Shown: positions 19,222 to 27,111, counted from the stretch's first letter. The stretch: DNA of 64,000 nt from Alphaproteobacteria bacterium (GCA_016124635.1 WGNJ01000019.1:186001-250000), one strand, 5' to 3'. The notes: generated from the sequence alone by a model not told the origin. Program-made: numbers and translations.

Positions 19222-20190
19222 ATGGGGCAAAGGGGAAACTTCTGGCGATGCGCCACTGTGGCGTTCGCGATCTGCATGATTGGCTTGCCGGTCGAGACAG
19301 CTCGGGCGGCGCTACCGGGAGCGGCTGTCGCCACAGTCCAGGCGCGCGCGGCCGTGAGGCTGGCAAAGCGCTCGGCGAGGCACCACAGAGCGAGACACCA
19401 CAGCGTGAGACACCACCGCTTCGCGCATCGCAAGAGGACCGCGCACTCGGTTCGATCCGCATCTCGGCGCGTGTGCCGCCGACACCACCACTGCCGATCG
19501 CGGTTTCGCCGCCAAGTTGCCTTGGTGCGGCCGGCAAAAGAACCGGTGGCGGCCGTGCCTCTGCCGATTCCCAAACCCATCGTCGATCGCCAAATCGCCC
19601 TGCCCCTCCACGACGCCGACGCGGATATCGTCGAACGCGAAAAAGATGTGCCAATAATCTTGAGCGTTGCGACGACACTGCGCGGCTACAGCGTCGAGCA
19701 CGCAGTCAGTATCGTCGAAGCGCGCGACATCGCGACCGGCGACATCTCCTATCGTCTGGTGCAAGGCGACCCGTGCAAGCGCACGCGCAATTCGGCGGAA
19801 CTTGCGCAGATCACACTGGCCGCCAACGAGCGGCTCGTCGCCGATTTGCACAGCCATCCGCGCGTTCGGAACCGCTCCCGAGATTTCACCGAGAGAGCCC
19901 TCGCACGCCAGGTGACGGCCGCGAACTTCTATCCGGGCGTCGACGACTACGCGGCGATGAGCAAACGCGGCACGGTCTCGGCGATCGTGGATCCGGACGG
20001 CGGCGTGCTGCTTTTGCGCCGCGTCCACGGGGCGCCAAGCATCCGCAAGATCGACGGCGAGCCGCTCGAAGCGCTCGATGAAGACGCTGCAAGCCGATTG
20101 AACGTGTCGTATCTCTACGCGCAGGGCTATTTGGCGGACGGCGATTGGACGCGGCCTGCCGTTGCAGTTTCGCTACACGCCGGACCGTGA
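19222..20190 (+). CDS. Secreted protein with JAMM/DUF4329-like C-terminal domain
   Basis: 322 residues. It has a signal peptide to about residue 29 (CMIGLPVETARAA), then a His/Arg-rich stretch (about 45-100, with many HH and RR), then a domain around 150-270. That domain contains VADLHSHPR and PGVDDYAAM, reminiscent of JAB/JAMM metal sites (HxH ... D) and of DUF4329, though the canonical H-x-H-x7-S-x2-D spacing is not met. It would be exported or periplasmic, so its place between Y RNA-like genes may be incidental. It lies about 115 bp from unit 1, on the opposite strand. Function is not assigned. Confidence 0.6.
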   Translation: MGQRGNFWRCATVAFAICMIGLPVETARAALPGAAVATVQARAAVRLAKRSARHHRARHHSVRHHRFAHRKRTAHSVRSASRRVCRRHHHCRSRFRRQVALVRPAKEPVAAVPLPIPKPIVDRQIALPLHDADADIVEREKDVPIILSVATTLRGYSVEHAVSIVEARDIATGDISYRLVQGDPCKRTRNSAELAQITLAANERLVADLHSHPRVRNRSRDFTERALARQVTAANFYPGVDDYAAMSKRGTVSAIVDPDGGVLLLRRVHGAPSIRKIDGEPLEALDEDAASRLNVSYLYAQGYLADGDWTRPAVAVSLHAGP

Positions 20191-20295
20191 GTTCGACATT
20201 GCCGAACAAAGCGGCAGAACGACGGGCGACATTGTGACCAGCGATTCAATCGCCGCGGTTGCGCGGGCGGGAACGTTGCTTGTCTTATCCGGTCG

Positions 20296-21009
20296 ATGGG
20301 TGGGGTCTTACGGCAGGCGTTTCAACTGCTCGACGGGGTCGAGAATGCGGCGAGCGCCGCAGACGCCGGACGTGTATTCTTCTCGAAGCTGAGGGCGCTT
20401 GGCTTCGGTGCAATCTTTGCGCGCTCGCACGCGATCACGGCCGACGACCCGCGCGAATACATCTATTATCGCGAGACACCGAAGGGTTGGAACGACGTCT
20501 ATGCGCAGCGCGGCTTCGCACAGACGAATTTCGTCACGCGCGGCGCACGACGCCGAGCGTCGCCGTTCGTGTGGAGCAGCGTGAGCGGGCTCGAAGAACG
20601 CCACAAGCCATCAGATCGCGAGATGTGGGCTGTGCTTCACGACTTCGGCTTGAACGACGGGATCGCGATTCCGAGCCATGGACCCGGGTATCTCGGCGTG
20701 ATCAGTCTCGCGTGGACCCGGTTCGAGCACAGCGAGGAGTTTCGCCGCGCCGTGGTGTTGGCGAGCCAGTTCGTGCACGAGCGGATGCTTGAGTTGTCGC
20801 CGCCGGACATCGACGCCATCCGGCTGAGCCCGCGCGAGCGCGATTGCCTGGCGTTCGTCGCGCAGGGCAAATCGGATTGGGACATCTCGCAGATCATGAG
20901 TATTGCCGAATCGACCGTTCACGCACACGTCGAGCGGGCAAAGAAGAAGCTCGGTGTCAAAACGCGGATGCAAGCGGTTGCGAAGCTGGCGCGCGCCGGC
21001 GAGCTCTGA
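20296..21009 (+). CDS. LuxR-family regulator with degenerate autoinducer-binding domain
   Basis: 237 residues. Residues about 20-160 fit the acyl-homoserine-lactone-binding fold (W-x3-Y as GWNDVYAQ, and PFVW). The usual Asp-Pro ligand pair is replaced by TN in GFAQTNFV, so classical AHL binding is doubtful. The C-terminal HTH is clear (LSPRERDCLAFVAQGKSDWD, then STVHAHVERAKKKLGVKTRMQAV). No luxI-type synthase is in the window, so this is a LuxR solo. It ends 54 bp before the Y RNA-like array, which runs convergently toward it. Confidence 0.85.
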   Translation: MGGVLRQAFQLLDGVENAASAADAGRVFFSKLRALGFGAIFARSHAITADDPREYIYYRETPKGWNDVYAQRGFAQTNFVTRGARRRASPFVWSSVSGLEERHKPSDREMWAVLHDFGLNDGIAIPSHGPGYLGVISLAWTRFEHSEEFRRAVVLASQFVHERMLELSPPDIDAIRLSPRERDCLAFVAQGKSDWDISQIMSIAESTVHAHVERAKKKLGVKTRMQAVAKLARAGEL

Positions 21010-21062
21010 TCCGATTTCCGACGCGCGTCAGCACGGCCGCACTCTGCCAAAACCATCGCGGA

Positions 21063-21230
21063 CGCTCGGGGGAACAGGCGATCTCTGAGCCCGCCCCTCG
21101 GTCTCATCATCCTTGGGGCGGAGGCGTCTTACCTTGTTCGACCACGGGCCCAGATGATGGACCCGGCGGGACTCGAACCCGCATCTCCCGCGTTGAAGGC
21201 GAAGGAACAGACATCTTCACCACCCGCGCG
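21063..21230 (-). ncRNA. Y RNA-like unit 2 with permuted tRNA-like body
   Basis: About 168 nt on the minus strand. The outer stem is CGCGCGGG against CCCGAGCG (seven of eight pairs). The conserved loop TGGTGAAG opposite CCTGTTC follows, with an inner stem ATGTCTG/CAGAGAT containing one mismatch. The body has T arm GCGGG-TTCGAGT-CCCGC, acceptor strands CGGGTCC and GGGCCCG joined by the 7-nt loop ATCATCT, and a short D stem GTC/GAC. The anticodon side carries a long hairpin closed by CCGCCCC/GGGGCGG. It is the last unit transcribed in the array. The parental tRNA is not identified. Confidence 0.78.
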
Positions 21231-21265
21231 TCCGGCGATGGAATTCCAAAATTCAAAAGTCGAAA

Positions 21266-21435
21266 GTCCATCACGCCGCCGGGGAACGGTCGGCAACCGT
21301 GACCGTGCTTGACGCACGACAACCGGCGCTCCGCCAGACTGAGCTACCCAACGCAAATCGTTGGAGCGGGATTCGAACCCGCGGCCTCCGGCTCCCGATG
21401 AAACGGATGACTTCACCACCGGCGGCGTGATGGAC
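21266..21435 (-). ncRNA. Y RNA-like unit 3, proline-tRNA-like body, 17-bp terminal stem
   Basis: The ends are perfectly complementary over 17 bp (GTCCATCACGCCGCCGG with its complement). The TGGTGAAG loop lies opposite a variant CCGTTC. The body has T arm GCGGG-TTCGAAT-CCCGC and acceptor strands TCCAACG/CGTTGGG joined by ATTTG. The D arm is GCTC-AGTCTGGCG-GAGC, and an anticodon stem CCGGT/GCCGG pairs between the two halves. C1:G72, the D loop and TCGGGA before the 3' anticodon strand are proline-like (CGG). An extra hairpin CGTGC-GTCAA-GCACG follows the 5' anticodon strand. It is the clearest link between this family and a real tRNA. Confidence 0.8.
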
Positions 21436-21440
21436 AAGGC

Positions 21441-21588
21441 GGCTGGGGAACAGGCGAGACTGCGACCGCCTCTTTCGAGGCTCCCAGTGCTCTGCCGCTG
21501 AGCCAAGCGCGAACAGAGTCCGCGCGGCCGGGAGTCGAACCCGGCGACCCCTGGGTTAGCGAAGTAACAGATCTCTTCACCACCAGCC
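21441..21588 (-). ncRNA. Y RNA-like unit 4 with permuted tRNA-like body
   Basis: About 148 nt. The outer stem is GGCTGG/CCAGCC, followed by the conserved TGGTGAAG opposite CCTGTTC and an inner stem near GAGAT/GTCTC. The T arm is CCGGG-TTCGACT-CCCGG. The acceptor is partly paired (GCGCG with CGCGC, two mismatches at its base) and closed by a 9-nt loop. The D arm is GCTC-AGCGGCA-GAGC and the anticodon stem CTGGG/CCCAG pairs perfectly between the halves. The extra hairpin is GCCTC-GAAA-GAGGC. Joining the halves gives no loop with U33, so it cannot be read as a normal tRNA. It is separated from unit 3 by only 5 bp. Confidence 0.78.
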
Positions 21589-21590
21589 TT

Positions 21591-21754
21591 CTGCAAATGT
21601 CAGGGAACAATCGATTGCCGAGACCGTGCACGAGGCACGACTTGCGCGTCTTCCCTTCCGCCACGGCTGCATTCGCATCCGGCGGGACTCGAACCCGCAC
21701 TGCTTTCGCAACAAGCACCCGAAGTAACAGCAGTCTTCACCACCGACATTTCAG
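21591..21754 (-). ncRNA. Y RNA-like unit 5, leucine-type tRNA body with long variable arm
   Basis: About 164 nt. The outer stem is AAATGTC/GACATTT with an added CTG/CAG. The TGGTGAAG loop faces ATTGTTCCC, a slightly diverged partner. The T arm is GCGGG-TTCGAGT-CCCGC and acceptor strands CGGATGC/GCAGCCG (one mismatch) are joined by GAAT. The D arm TGGCGGAAGGGAAGACGC and a class II variable arm with a GAAA-capped hairpin (TGC-GAAA-GCA) are typical of leucine tRNAs. The anticodon stem CAAGT/GCTTG pairs between the halves. This unit clearly derives from a different tRNA class than unit 3. Confidence 0.78.
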
Positions 21755-21756
21755 TC

Positions 21757-21888
21757 ACCCACGGCGAGGCGCGCGATCGCCGGCCCGCTCGTGCCGCTGA
21801 GCTACGCCCTTCATCCGAGAGAAGGACGGGAGGACTCGAACCTCCGACCGCGCCAGCACCTCGATCGCGTTGGCGCCTCACCGTGGGT
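21757..21888 (-). ncRNA. tRNA-like unit 6 on a 15-bp stem, without the Ro-type internal loop
   Basis: About 132 nt. The ends form a 15-bp helix (ACCCACGGTGAGGCG with CGCCTCGCCGTGGGT, one G-U). A CCAA bulge and an 8-bp helix CGCGATCG/CGATCGCG follow, then an anticodon-type stem CTGGC/GCCGG. The body has T arm GGAGG-TTCGAGT-CCTCC, acceptor strands CGTCCTT/AAGGGCG closed by CTCTCGGATG, and D arm GCTC-AGCGGCAC-GAGC. It shares the permuted tRNA design but lacks TGGTGAAG/CCTGTTC, so Ro binding is less certain. It lies between units 5 and 7 with 2 and 12 bp spacing, arguing for one transcript. Confidence 0.7.
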
Positions 21889-21900
21889 ATTCGCAATTCA

Positions 21901-21985
21901 CCCCGGGGGAACAGGCCGAGTGCAGAGTGCCCCGCTATGGGCGTCGCTTTTCAGACGAAGTATCTGCGCTCATCACCACCCGAGC
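21901..21985 (-). ncRNA. Y RNA-like unit 7, short form without a tRNA body
   Basis: About 85 nt. The outer stem CTCGGG/CCCGGG, the loop TGGTGATGA opposite CCTGTTC and the inner stem GCGCAG/CTGCAC match the other units. It also keeps the ACTTCG phrase that follows the inner stem in units 2, 4 and 5. Instead of a tRNA body it has about 30 nt with one or two small hairpins (CGTC-TGAAAAGC-GACG). This is the minimal Y RNA shape and helps define which part of the longer units is common. It is the first Ro-type unit of the array in transcription order. Confidence 0.7.
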
Positions 21986-21989
21986 TTTG

Positions 21990-22250
21990 CTCGCCCGAAC
22001 AGGGGCGAAATCGACAAACGAATTCTTGGTCTCCGGCCTCTTTCAAATGGCGGCCGGACAAAGCGGACCTTGGGTCCGCCCCGCCATCGGTGGCCCGCGA
22101 AGACTTTCGCCCTCGCCCGTTCCCTCCGGCAGGCCCCGCGCTTCGGGCGCTTCGCCAAACGGCGAGCGTGTCCCAAGGATCCGGGTCTCCTTCGAGCCCG
22201 CATTGCGCGAGCTCCAGTCATTCGTTCATCGAAAGCGACCATCTGGAGCG
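21990..22250 (-). other. Structured non-coding stretch upstream of the Y RNA array
   Basis: No plausible gene, but many perfect hairpins: GCGGACC-CAA-GGTCCGC, GCGAA-AGTC-TTCGC, GCCA-CCGA-TGGC. Near its downstream end TCGCCCCTGTTC precedes GGCGAGC, which can pair with GCTCGCC about 170 nt earlier that is followed by TTTGGCGAAG. Those resemble the array's CCTGTTC and TGGTGAAG elements, so a diverged eighth unit is possible. An 89-codon ORF here (21973-22242) is Arg-rich and looks like chance. Confidence 0.35.
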
Positions 22251-22256
22251 GGCAAG

Positions 22257-22290
22257 AAAAAACCCCTCCGGAGCTGTCGCTCGGGAGGGG
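22257..22290 (-). terminator. Rho-independent terminator, twin of the MATE attenuator
   Basis: Minus strand CCCCTCCCGAGC, a four-base loop, GCTCCGGAGGGG, then TTTTTT. The stem is nearly identical to that at 9203-9236. It ends a short transcript starting near 22460 and lies upstream of the Y RNA array, so it either closes a small RNA or attenuates transcription into the array. Confidence 0.75.
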
Positions 22291-22318
22291 TCCAAATCGG
22301 ACCGATGCACCCTTGGCG

Positions 22319-22414
22319 TTACAAGAGCGCTCCTCCGCGAGCAGCGAACGTGCCGACGCACAGCGGACATAGTCCGCGCGCGGGCGACATGGTTTGTGTG
22401 TTCAAGCCGTTCAT
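22319..22414 (-). CDS. Possible 31-aa leader peptide upstream of the Y RNA array
   Basis: Short ORF starting MNGLNTQTMSPARGL and ending FAARGGALL, with GAAGG about 6 nt before the ATG. It follows a good promoter and a hairpin (GCGCGAG-TAAA-CTCGCGC) and precedes a strong terminator by about 30 nt. Its C-terminal AR-x-GA ending and CVG motif resemble the 33-aa ORF ahead of the MATE gene. No known family is recognised; it may be a regulatory uORF or chance. Confidence 0.4.
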   Translation of the reverse strand: MNGLNTQTMSPARGLCPLCVGTFAARGGALL

Positions 22415-22466
22415 TCGCTGCCTTCGTTCTTCTCGTCGCGCGAGTTTACTCGCGCAAGGGACGCGG

Positions 22467-22495
22467 CTTCTACGCTCGCGCGCGACCACTGTCAA
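22467..22495 (-). promoter_or_regulatory. Candidate sigma70 promoter for the leader/Y RNA region
   Basis: Minus strand TTGACA, 17-nt spacer, TAGAAG. The -35 is consensus and the -10 is acceptable. A perfect 7-bp hairpin with a TAAA loop (22438-22455) lies in the early transcript. It is the best promoter match upstream of the array. Confidence 0.6.
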
Positions 22496-22525
22496 CCGCA
22501 TGCGTACTAGAAAAATCTGGAAGAC

Positions 22526-23956
<1,431 letters not shown>

Positions 23957-24115
23957 CGAGACAGCCCTTGTTCCCGCGTGGCTGCCGCCTTCCGCCGAAC
24001 CTGACGAAACTAGCCGGTGATGATTAAACTCGCGCTAAAGCGACCGTCCAAATTAATCGCAGGTAAATCATGCGACGGCTGCTTTTGCTGGCCGTCTCGC
24101 ACTTCGCCGCCGGTG

Positions 24116-24340
24116 TCAGTCGCCGAGCCGGCAAGTCCACGATGCATCCGCGCCTTCGCTGCAGACGCATTTGCCGGCGCTGTATTCGCCCTTGTCGTTC
24201 TTGAGCAGGCGGTCGCAAGCTTCGGCTTGCGTCGGCGCGGTCGCCGTCGGCCCGCTCGTATCCCCTGTCGGCGGGTTCTTCTCCGGCTTGCAGGCGCCGA
24301 GCGCAAGCACGAGAACGGCGGCGACGGCTAGCGCTTTCAT
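24116..24340 (-). CDS. Small cysteine-containing lipoprotein
   Basis: 74 residues. The start MKALAVAAVLVLALGAC has a good lipobox (LALGAC), and GGAGAT lies 6 nt before this ATG, which is why the longer frame was rejected. After a Thr/Pro/Gly linker the C-terminal part holds several Cys (ACDRLLKND, KCVCSEG, WTCRLGD), suggesting disulfides in the periplasm. No family is recognised. It is divergent from the acyl-CoA dehydrogenase gene. Confidence 0.65.
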   Translation of the reverse strand: MKALAVAAVLVLALGACKPEKNPPTGDTSGPTATAPTQAEACDRLLKNDKGEYSAGKCVCSEGADASWTCRLGD

Positions 24341-24449
24341 CGGTATCTCCAGCGCCGTCAGCGTGGCGCATCGGATGGCGGCTGACAAGGCGGCCGAAGC
24401 CTGGCTAAGCTCAAGCCATCACAACATTGCTTTTGGGAGAGACGTTTCC

Positions 24450-25721
24450 ATGGACTTCAATATCCCGGCTGAGGTCAAGACGCTGCTCACGCAGATGGAC
24501 GAGTTCATCGAACGCGAGATCAAGCCGCTTGAAAATCAAGGCGACAACATCCGCTTCTTCGATCACCGGCGCGAACATGCGCGTACGGATTGGGACAAAG
24601 ACGGCCTGCCGCGCAAAGAATGGGAAGACCTGCTGCGCGAAATGCGGCGGCGCGCCGACAAAGCCGGCTTCTTGCGGCTGGCGCTGCCGCAGGAATACGG
24701 CGGCAAGAACATCGGCAATCTGGCGATGGCCATTATCCGCGAACACCTGGCGGCGAAGGGCCTCGGCCTGCACAACGATTTGCAGAACGAGTCCTCGATC
24801 GTCGGCAACTTCCCGCAGGTGCTGATGTTCCGCGATTTCGGCACGGCGGCGCAGAAGGAGGAGTTCATCAACGGCATGCTGAACGGTACGCGGCGGCCGG
24901 CCTTCGGCTTGACCGAACCGCGACACGGCTCCGACGCGACGTGGATGGAGACGCGCGCGGTCAAGGACGGCAACGGCTGGCGCATCAACGGCGAGAAGAT
25001 GTGGAACACCGGCGTGCACACAGCGACGCACGACATGCTGTTCGTGCGCACGAGCGGCAAGGACGGCGACGCCAAGGGCATCACCTGCTTCCTCGTGCCG
25101 ATGAACGCGGAGGGCGTGAAGGTCGAGTTCTACTATTGGACCTTCAACATGCCGACCGACCACGCGCACGTGACGTTCAAGGACGTGTGGGTACCGGACA
25201 GCGCTGTGTTCGGACCGCTCGACAACGGGCTCGTGCTGGCGCGGCACTTCGTGCACGAGAACCGCATTCGCCAAGCGGCCTCCTCGCTTGGCGCCGGCGT
25301 CTATTGCTTGAACGAGTCCGTGGACTATTCGCGCGCGCGCAAACCGTTCGGCAAAGCCTTGGCCGCGAACCAGGCCATTCAATTTCCGACCGTCGAACTG
25401 ATGACGCAGGCCGAGATGCTGCGCCTGCTGATCCAAAAGACGGCGTGGGAGATGGATCAGATGACCGGGCCGGAGATCCAGCTCTACGTCTCAGACAAGG
25501 TTTCGATGTGCAATTACTGGGCGAACCGCTTCTGCTGCGAAGCGGCCGATTGGGCGATGCAGGTTCACGGCGGCATGGGTTATTCGCGGCACAAGCCGTT
25601 CGAACACATCTATCGCCATCACCGCCGCTATCGCATCACCGAGGGCTCCGAGCAAATCCAGATGCGAAACGTGGCCGGCCACCTCTTCGGCTTCTTGGGA
25701 AAGAACAGGAAGACCGAGTAA
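24450..25721 (+). CDS. Acyl-CoA dehydrogenase
   Basis: 423 residues, normal for FAD-dependent acyl-CoA dehydrogenases that introduce the alpha-beta double bond. The N-terminal helical domain, mid beta domain (GLTEPRHGSDATWMETRAV, INGEKMWNTG) and C-terminal helical domain (MQVHGGMGYSRHKPFEHIYR, RYRITEGSEQIQ) are all visible. EGSEQIQ is the region of the catalytic Glu in many members. The start MDFNIPAEVK has GGGAGAG upstream. The substrate is undefined. The GNAT gene follows by 18 bp and is probably co-transcribed. Confidence 0.92.
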   Translation: MDFNIPAEVKTLLTQMDEFIEREIKPLENQGDNIRFFDHRREHARTDWDKDGLPRKEWEDLLREMRRRADKAGFLRLALPQEYGGKNIGNLAMAIIREHLAAKGLGLHNDLQNESSIVGNFPQVLMFRDFGTAAQKEEFINGMLNGTRRPAFGLTEPRHGSDATWMETRAVKDGNGWRINGEKMWNTGVHTATHDMLFVRTSGKDGDAKGITCFLVPMNAEGVKVEFYYWTFNMPTDHAHVTFKDVWVPDSAVFGPLDNGLVLARHFVHENRIRQAASSLGAGVYCLNESVDYSRARKPFGKALAANQAIQFPTVELMTQAEMLRLLIQKTAWEMDQMTGPEIQLYVSDKVSMCNYWANRFCCEAADWAMQVHGGMGYSRHKPFEHIYRHHRRYRITEGSEQIQMRNVAGHLFGFLGKNRKTE

Positions 25722-25739
25722 ACGAACGCAACGTTTGCG

Positions 25740-26594
25740 ATGAAGCTACATACCGAGATCTACGAGGACGCGGCTTCGTTCGCCGACGCAGTAATGAAGC
25801 CTGTCGCGAAGCGCGCGATTGCGAACAACACGTTTCTCGGCGTGCTCGAGCGAACGCTCAGGTCGAAAAACGCCGATCATCTGCGGGCTGCAGTTTGGGA
25901 CGGCGATCAGCTGGTGCTCGCGGCGCTGATGACGCCGCCCTATGTACTCAACATCGCCGATCCCGGGCGCGGGCGCGAGGGTGTCGTGCCGCTCGCCGAT
26001 GCGCTGGCGAACCACGGATATGCGCTGCCGGGTTGCGTGTCGGAGACCCCGACGGCGGATGCGTTCGCGGCGGCTTGGTCGGCAAGACACCCCGTTCGGG
26101 TCGAGCTCGAGCACCGGCATCTGCTCTATCAATGCGAATCCGTGATCGAGCCCCACGCCATTGAAGGGCGGCTGGTGCGCGCGCAACCGGCCAACGTCGA
26201 GCGGCATGTCGATTGGGAAGTCGGTTTTGCGATCGATATCGATGCGCCGAGCGATCAGCGCGAGCGAACGCTCGTCGAGCAGCGCGTGCGGCGCTGGCTC
26301 GATGCCGGCGTCTTGTTCGACTGGAAGGTCAAGGACACGGCGACGGCGCACGGCGTTGTGCTGCCGATCGGCAAAGACGGTGCGCGCGTGCTCGCCATCT
26401 ACACCCCGCCGGAGAAGCGTGGGCGCGGCTATGCGCAGGCGATGACGGCGGCCTTGACGCAGCGCGCGCTCGACGAGGGTCGCTGGTGCACGCTCTTCAC
26501 CGACGCCGACAATCCCATCACCAACAAGATCTATCCGCGGATCGGCTACCGTCTCATTTCGCCATATACGAGCTTTCGTTTTCGCCCGCTGTGA
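25740..26594 (+). CDS. GNAT family N-acetyltransferase
   Basis: 284 residues. The C-terminal half (about 150-280) is a GNAT domain with the acetyl-CoA loop YTPPEKRGRGYAQAMTAALTQRA and the terminal DNPITNKIYPRIGYRL. The N-terminal half looks like a second, degenerate GNAT-like lobe, a common arrangement in tandem-GNAT proteins. It sits 18 bp behind the acyl-CoA dehydrogenase gene. The acceptor substrate is unknown. Confidence 0.82.
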   Translation: MKLHTEIYEDAASFADAVMKPVAKRAIANNTFLGVLERTLRSKNADHLRAAVWDGDQLVLAALMTPPYVLNIADPGRGREGVVPLADALANHGYALPGCVSETPTADAFAAAWSARHPVRVELEHRHLLYQCESVIEPHAIEGRLVRAQPANVERHVDWEVGFAIDIDAPSDQRERTLVEQRVRRWLDAGVLFDWKVKDTATAHGVVLPIGKDGARVLAIYTPPEKRGRGYAQAMTAALTQRALDEGRWCTLFTDADNPITNKIYPRIGYRLISPYTSFRFRPL

Positions 26595-26716
26595 CCGGCC
26601 GACCGCGGCTCCAGGAGCCTTTCCTGGCCCAACGTCGCCCTTCCCGATAAGCGAGTGGCGTGGCTAGATGCGGCACTCCGCTCAAATCCGGTCGGAGAGT
26701 TCGAGGATCGATATGC

Positions 26717-26998
26717 ATGACAATGCGCCGTTTCGTAATTGAGCGTGACATTCCCGCCATCGGAAGCGCCGACCGAGCAGCCCTTCAAGCGGCGGCAAAG
26801 AAGTCCAACGAAGTGCTGGCAGCGCTAGCTCCCGAAGTGCAATGGGAGCACTCCTACGTCGCCGGAGATAAAACCTTCTGCATCTACCTAGCGAAAGATG
26901 AGAGCGTAATCCGCAAACATGCCGAAATGAGCGGATTCCCGGCCACGAAGATCACTGAAGTCGCGAAGATAATCGATCCGACGACTGAAGCTGGATGA
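26717..26998 (+). CDS. DUF4242 family protein (SCO4226-like)
   Basis: 93 residues with the N-terminal RRFVIERDIPAIGSADRAAL, the hallmark of DUF4242 ferredoxin-like small proteins, one of which binds nickel. Also visible are WEHSYVAGDKTFCIYLAKDESVIRKHAE and a terminal GFPATKITEVAKIIDPTTE. GAGG about 10 nt upstream supports the start at MTMRRF. The physiological role is unknown. Confidence 0.8.
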   Translation: MTMRRFVIERDIPAIGSADRAALQAAAKKSNEVLAALAPEVQWEHSYVAGDKTFCIYLAKDESVIRKHAEMSGFPATKITEVAKIIDPTTEAG

Positions 26999-27111
26999 TC
27001 TGATCTCGACGCCCGACGCCGAGCGTTGAGCCGATCCTAGTCACTTTGCGAGCAAAAGCTTGCGTGCGTCCACGCGTGAACCGCGCGCGTGGACGTTCGA
27101 TCGTGAGGTGA

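Noticed and set aside
18958..21888. Reading the permuted units as functional split or permuted tRNA genes needing splicing
   Set aside because: Only unit 3 gives a sensible anticodon loop when the halves are joined. Units 4 and 6 lack U33 in any join and unit 1 has no anticodon stem. The shared lower stem and the Ro60 gene point to Y RNAs instead.
21063..21985. Group I intron halves around the tRNA bodies
   Set aside because: The flanking sequences total about 70 nt per unit, far too short for a group I core, and no conserved catalytic core elements are visible.
21973..22242. 89-codon Arg-rich ORF on the minus strand
   Set aside because: Composition follows the GC-rich hairpins, with no ribosome site or family resemblance.
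21990..22290. tmRNA or RNase P RNA in the structured stretch
   Set aside because: No alanine-type acceptor or tag reading frame for tmRNA, and the conserved ACAGAAA/GGTGCGG-type blocks of RNase P RNA are absent.
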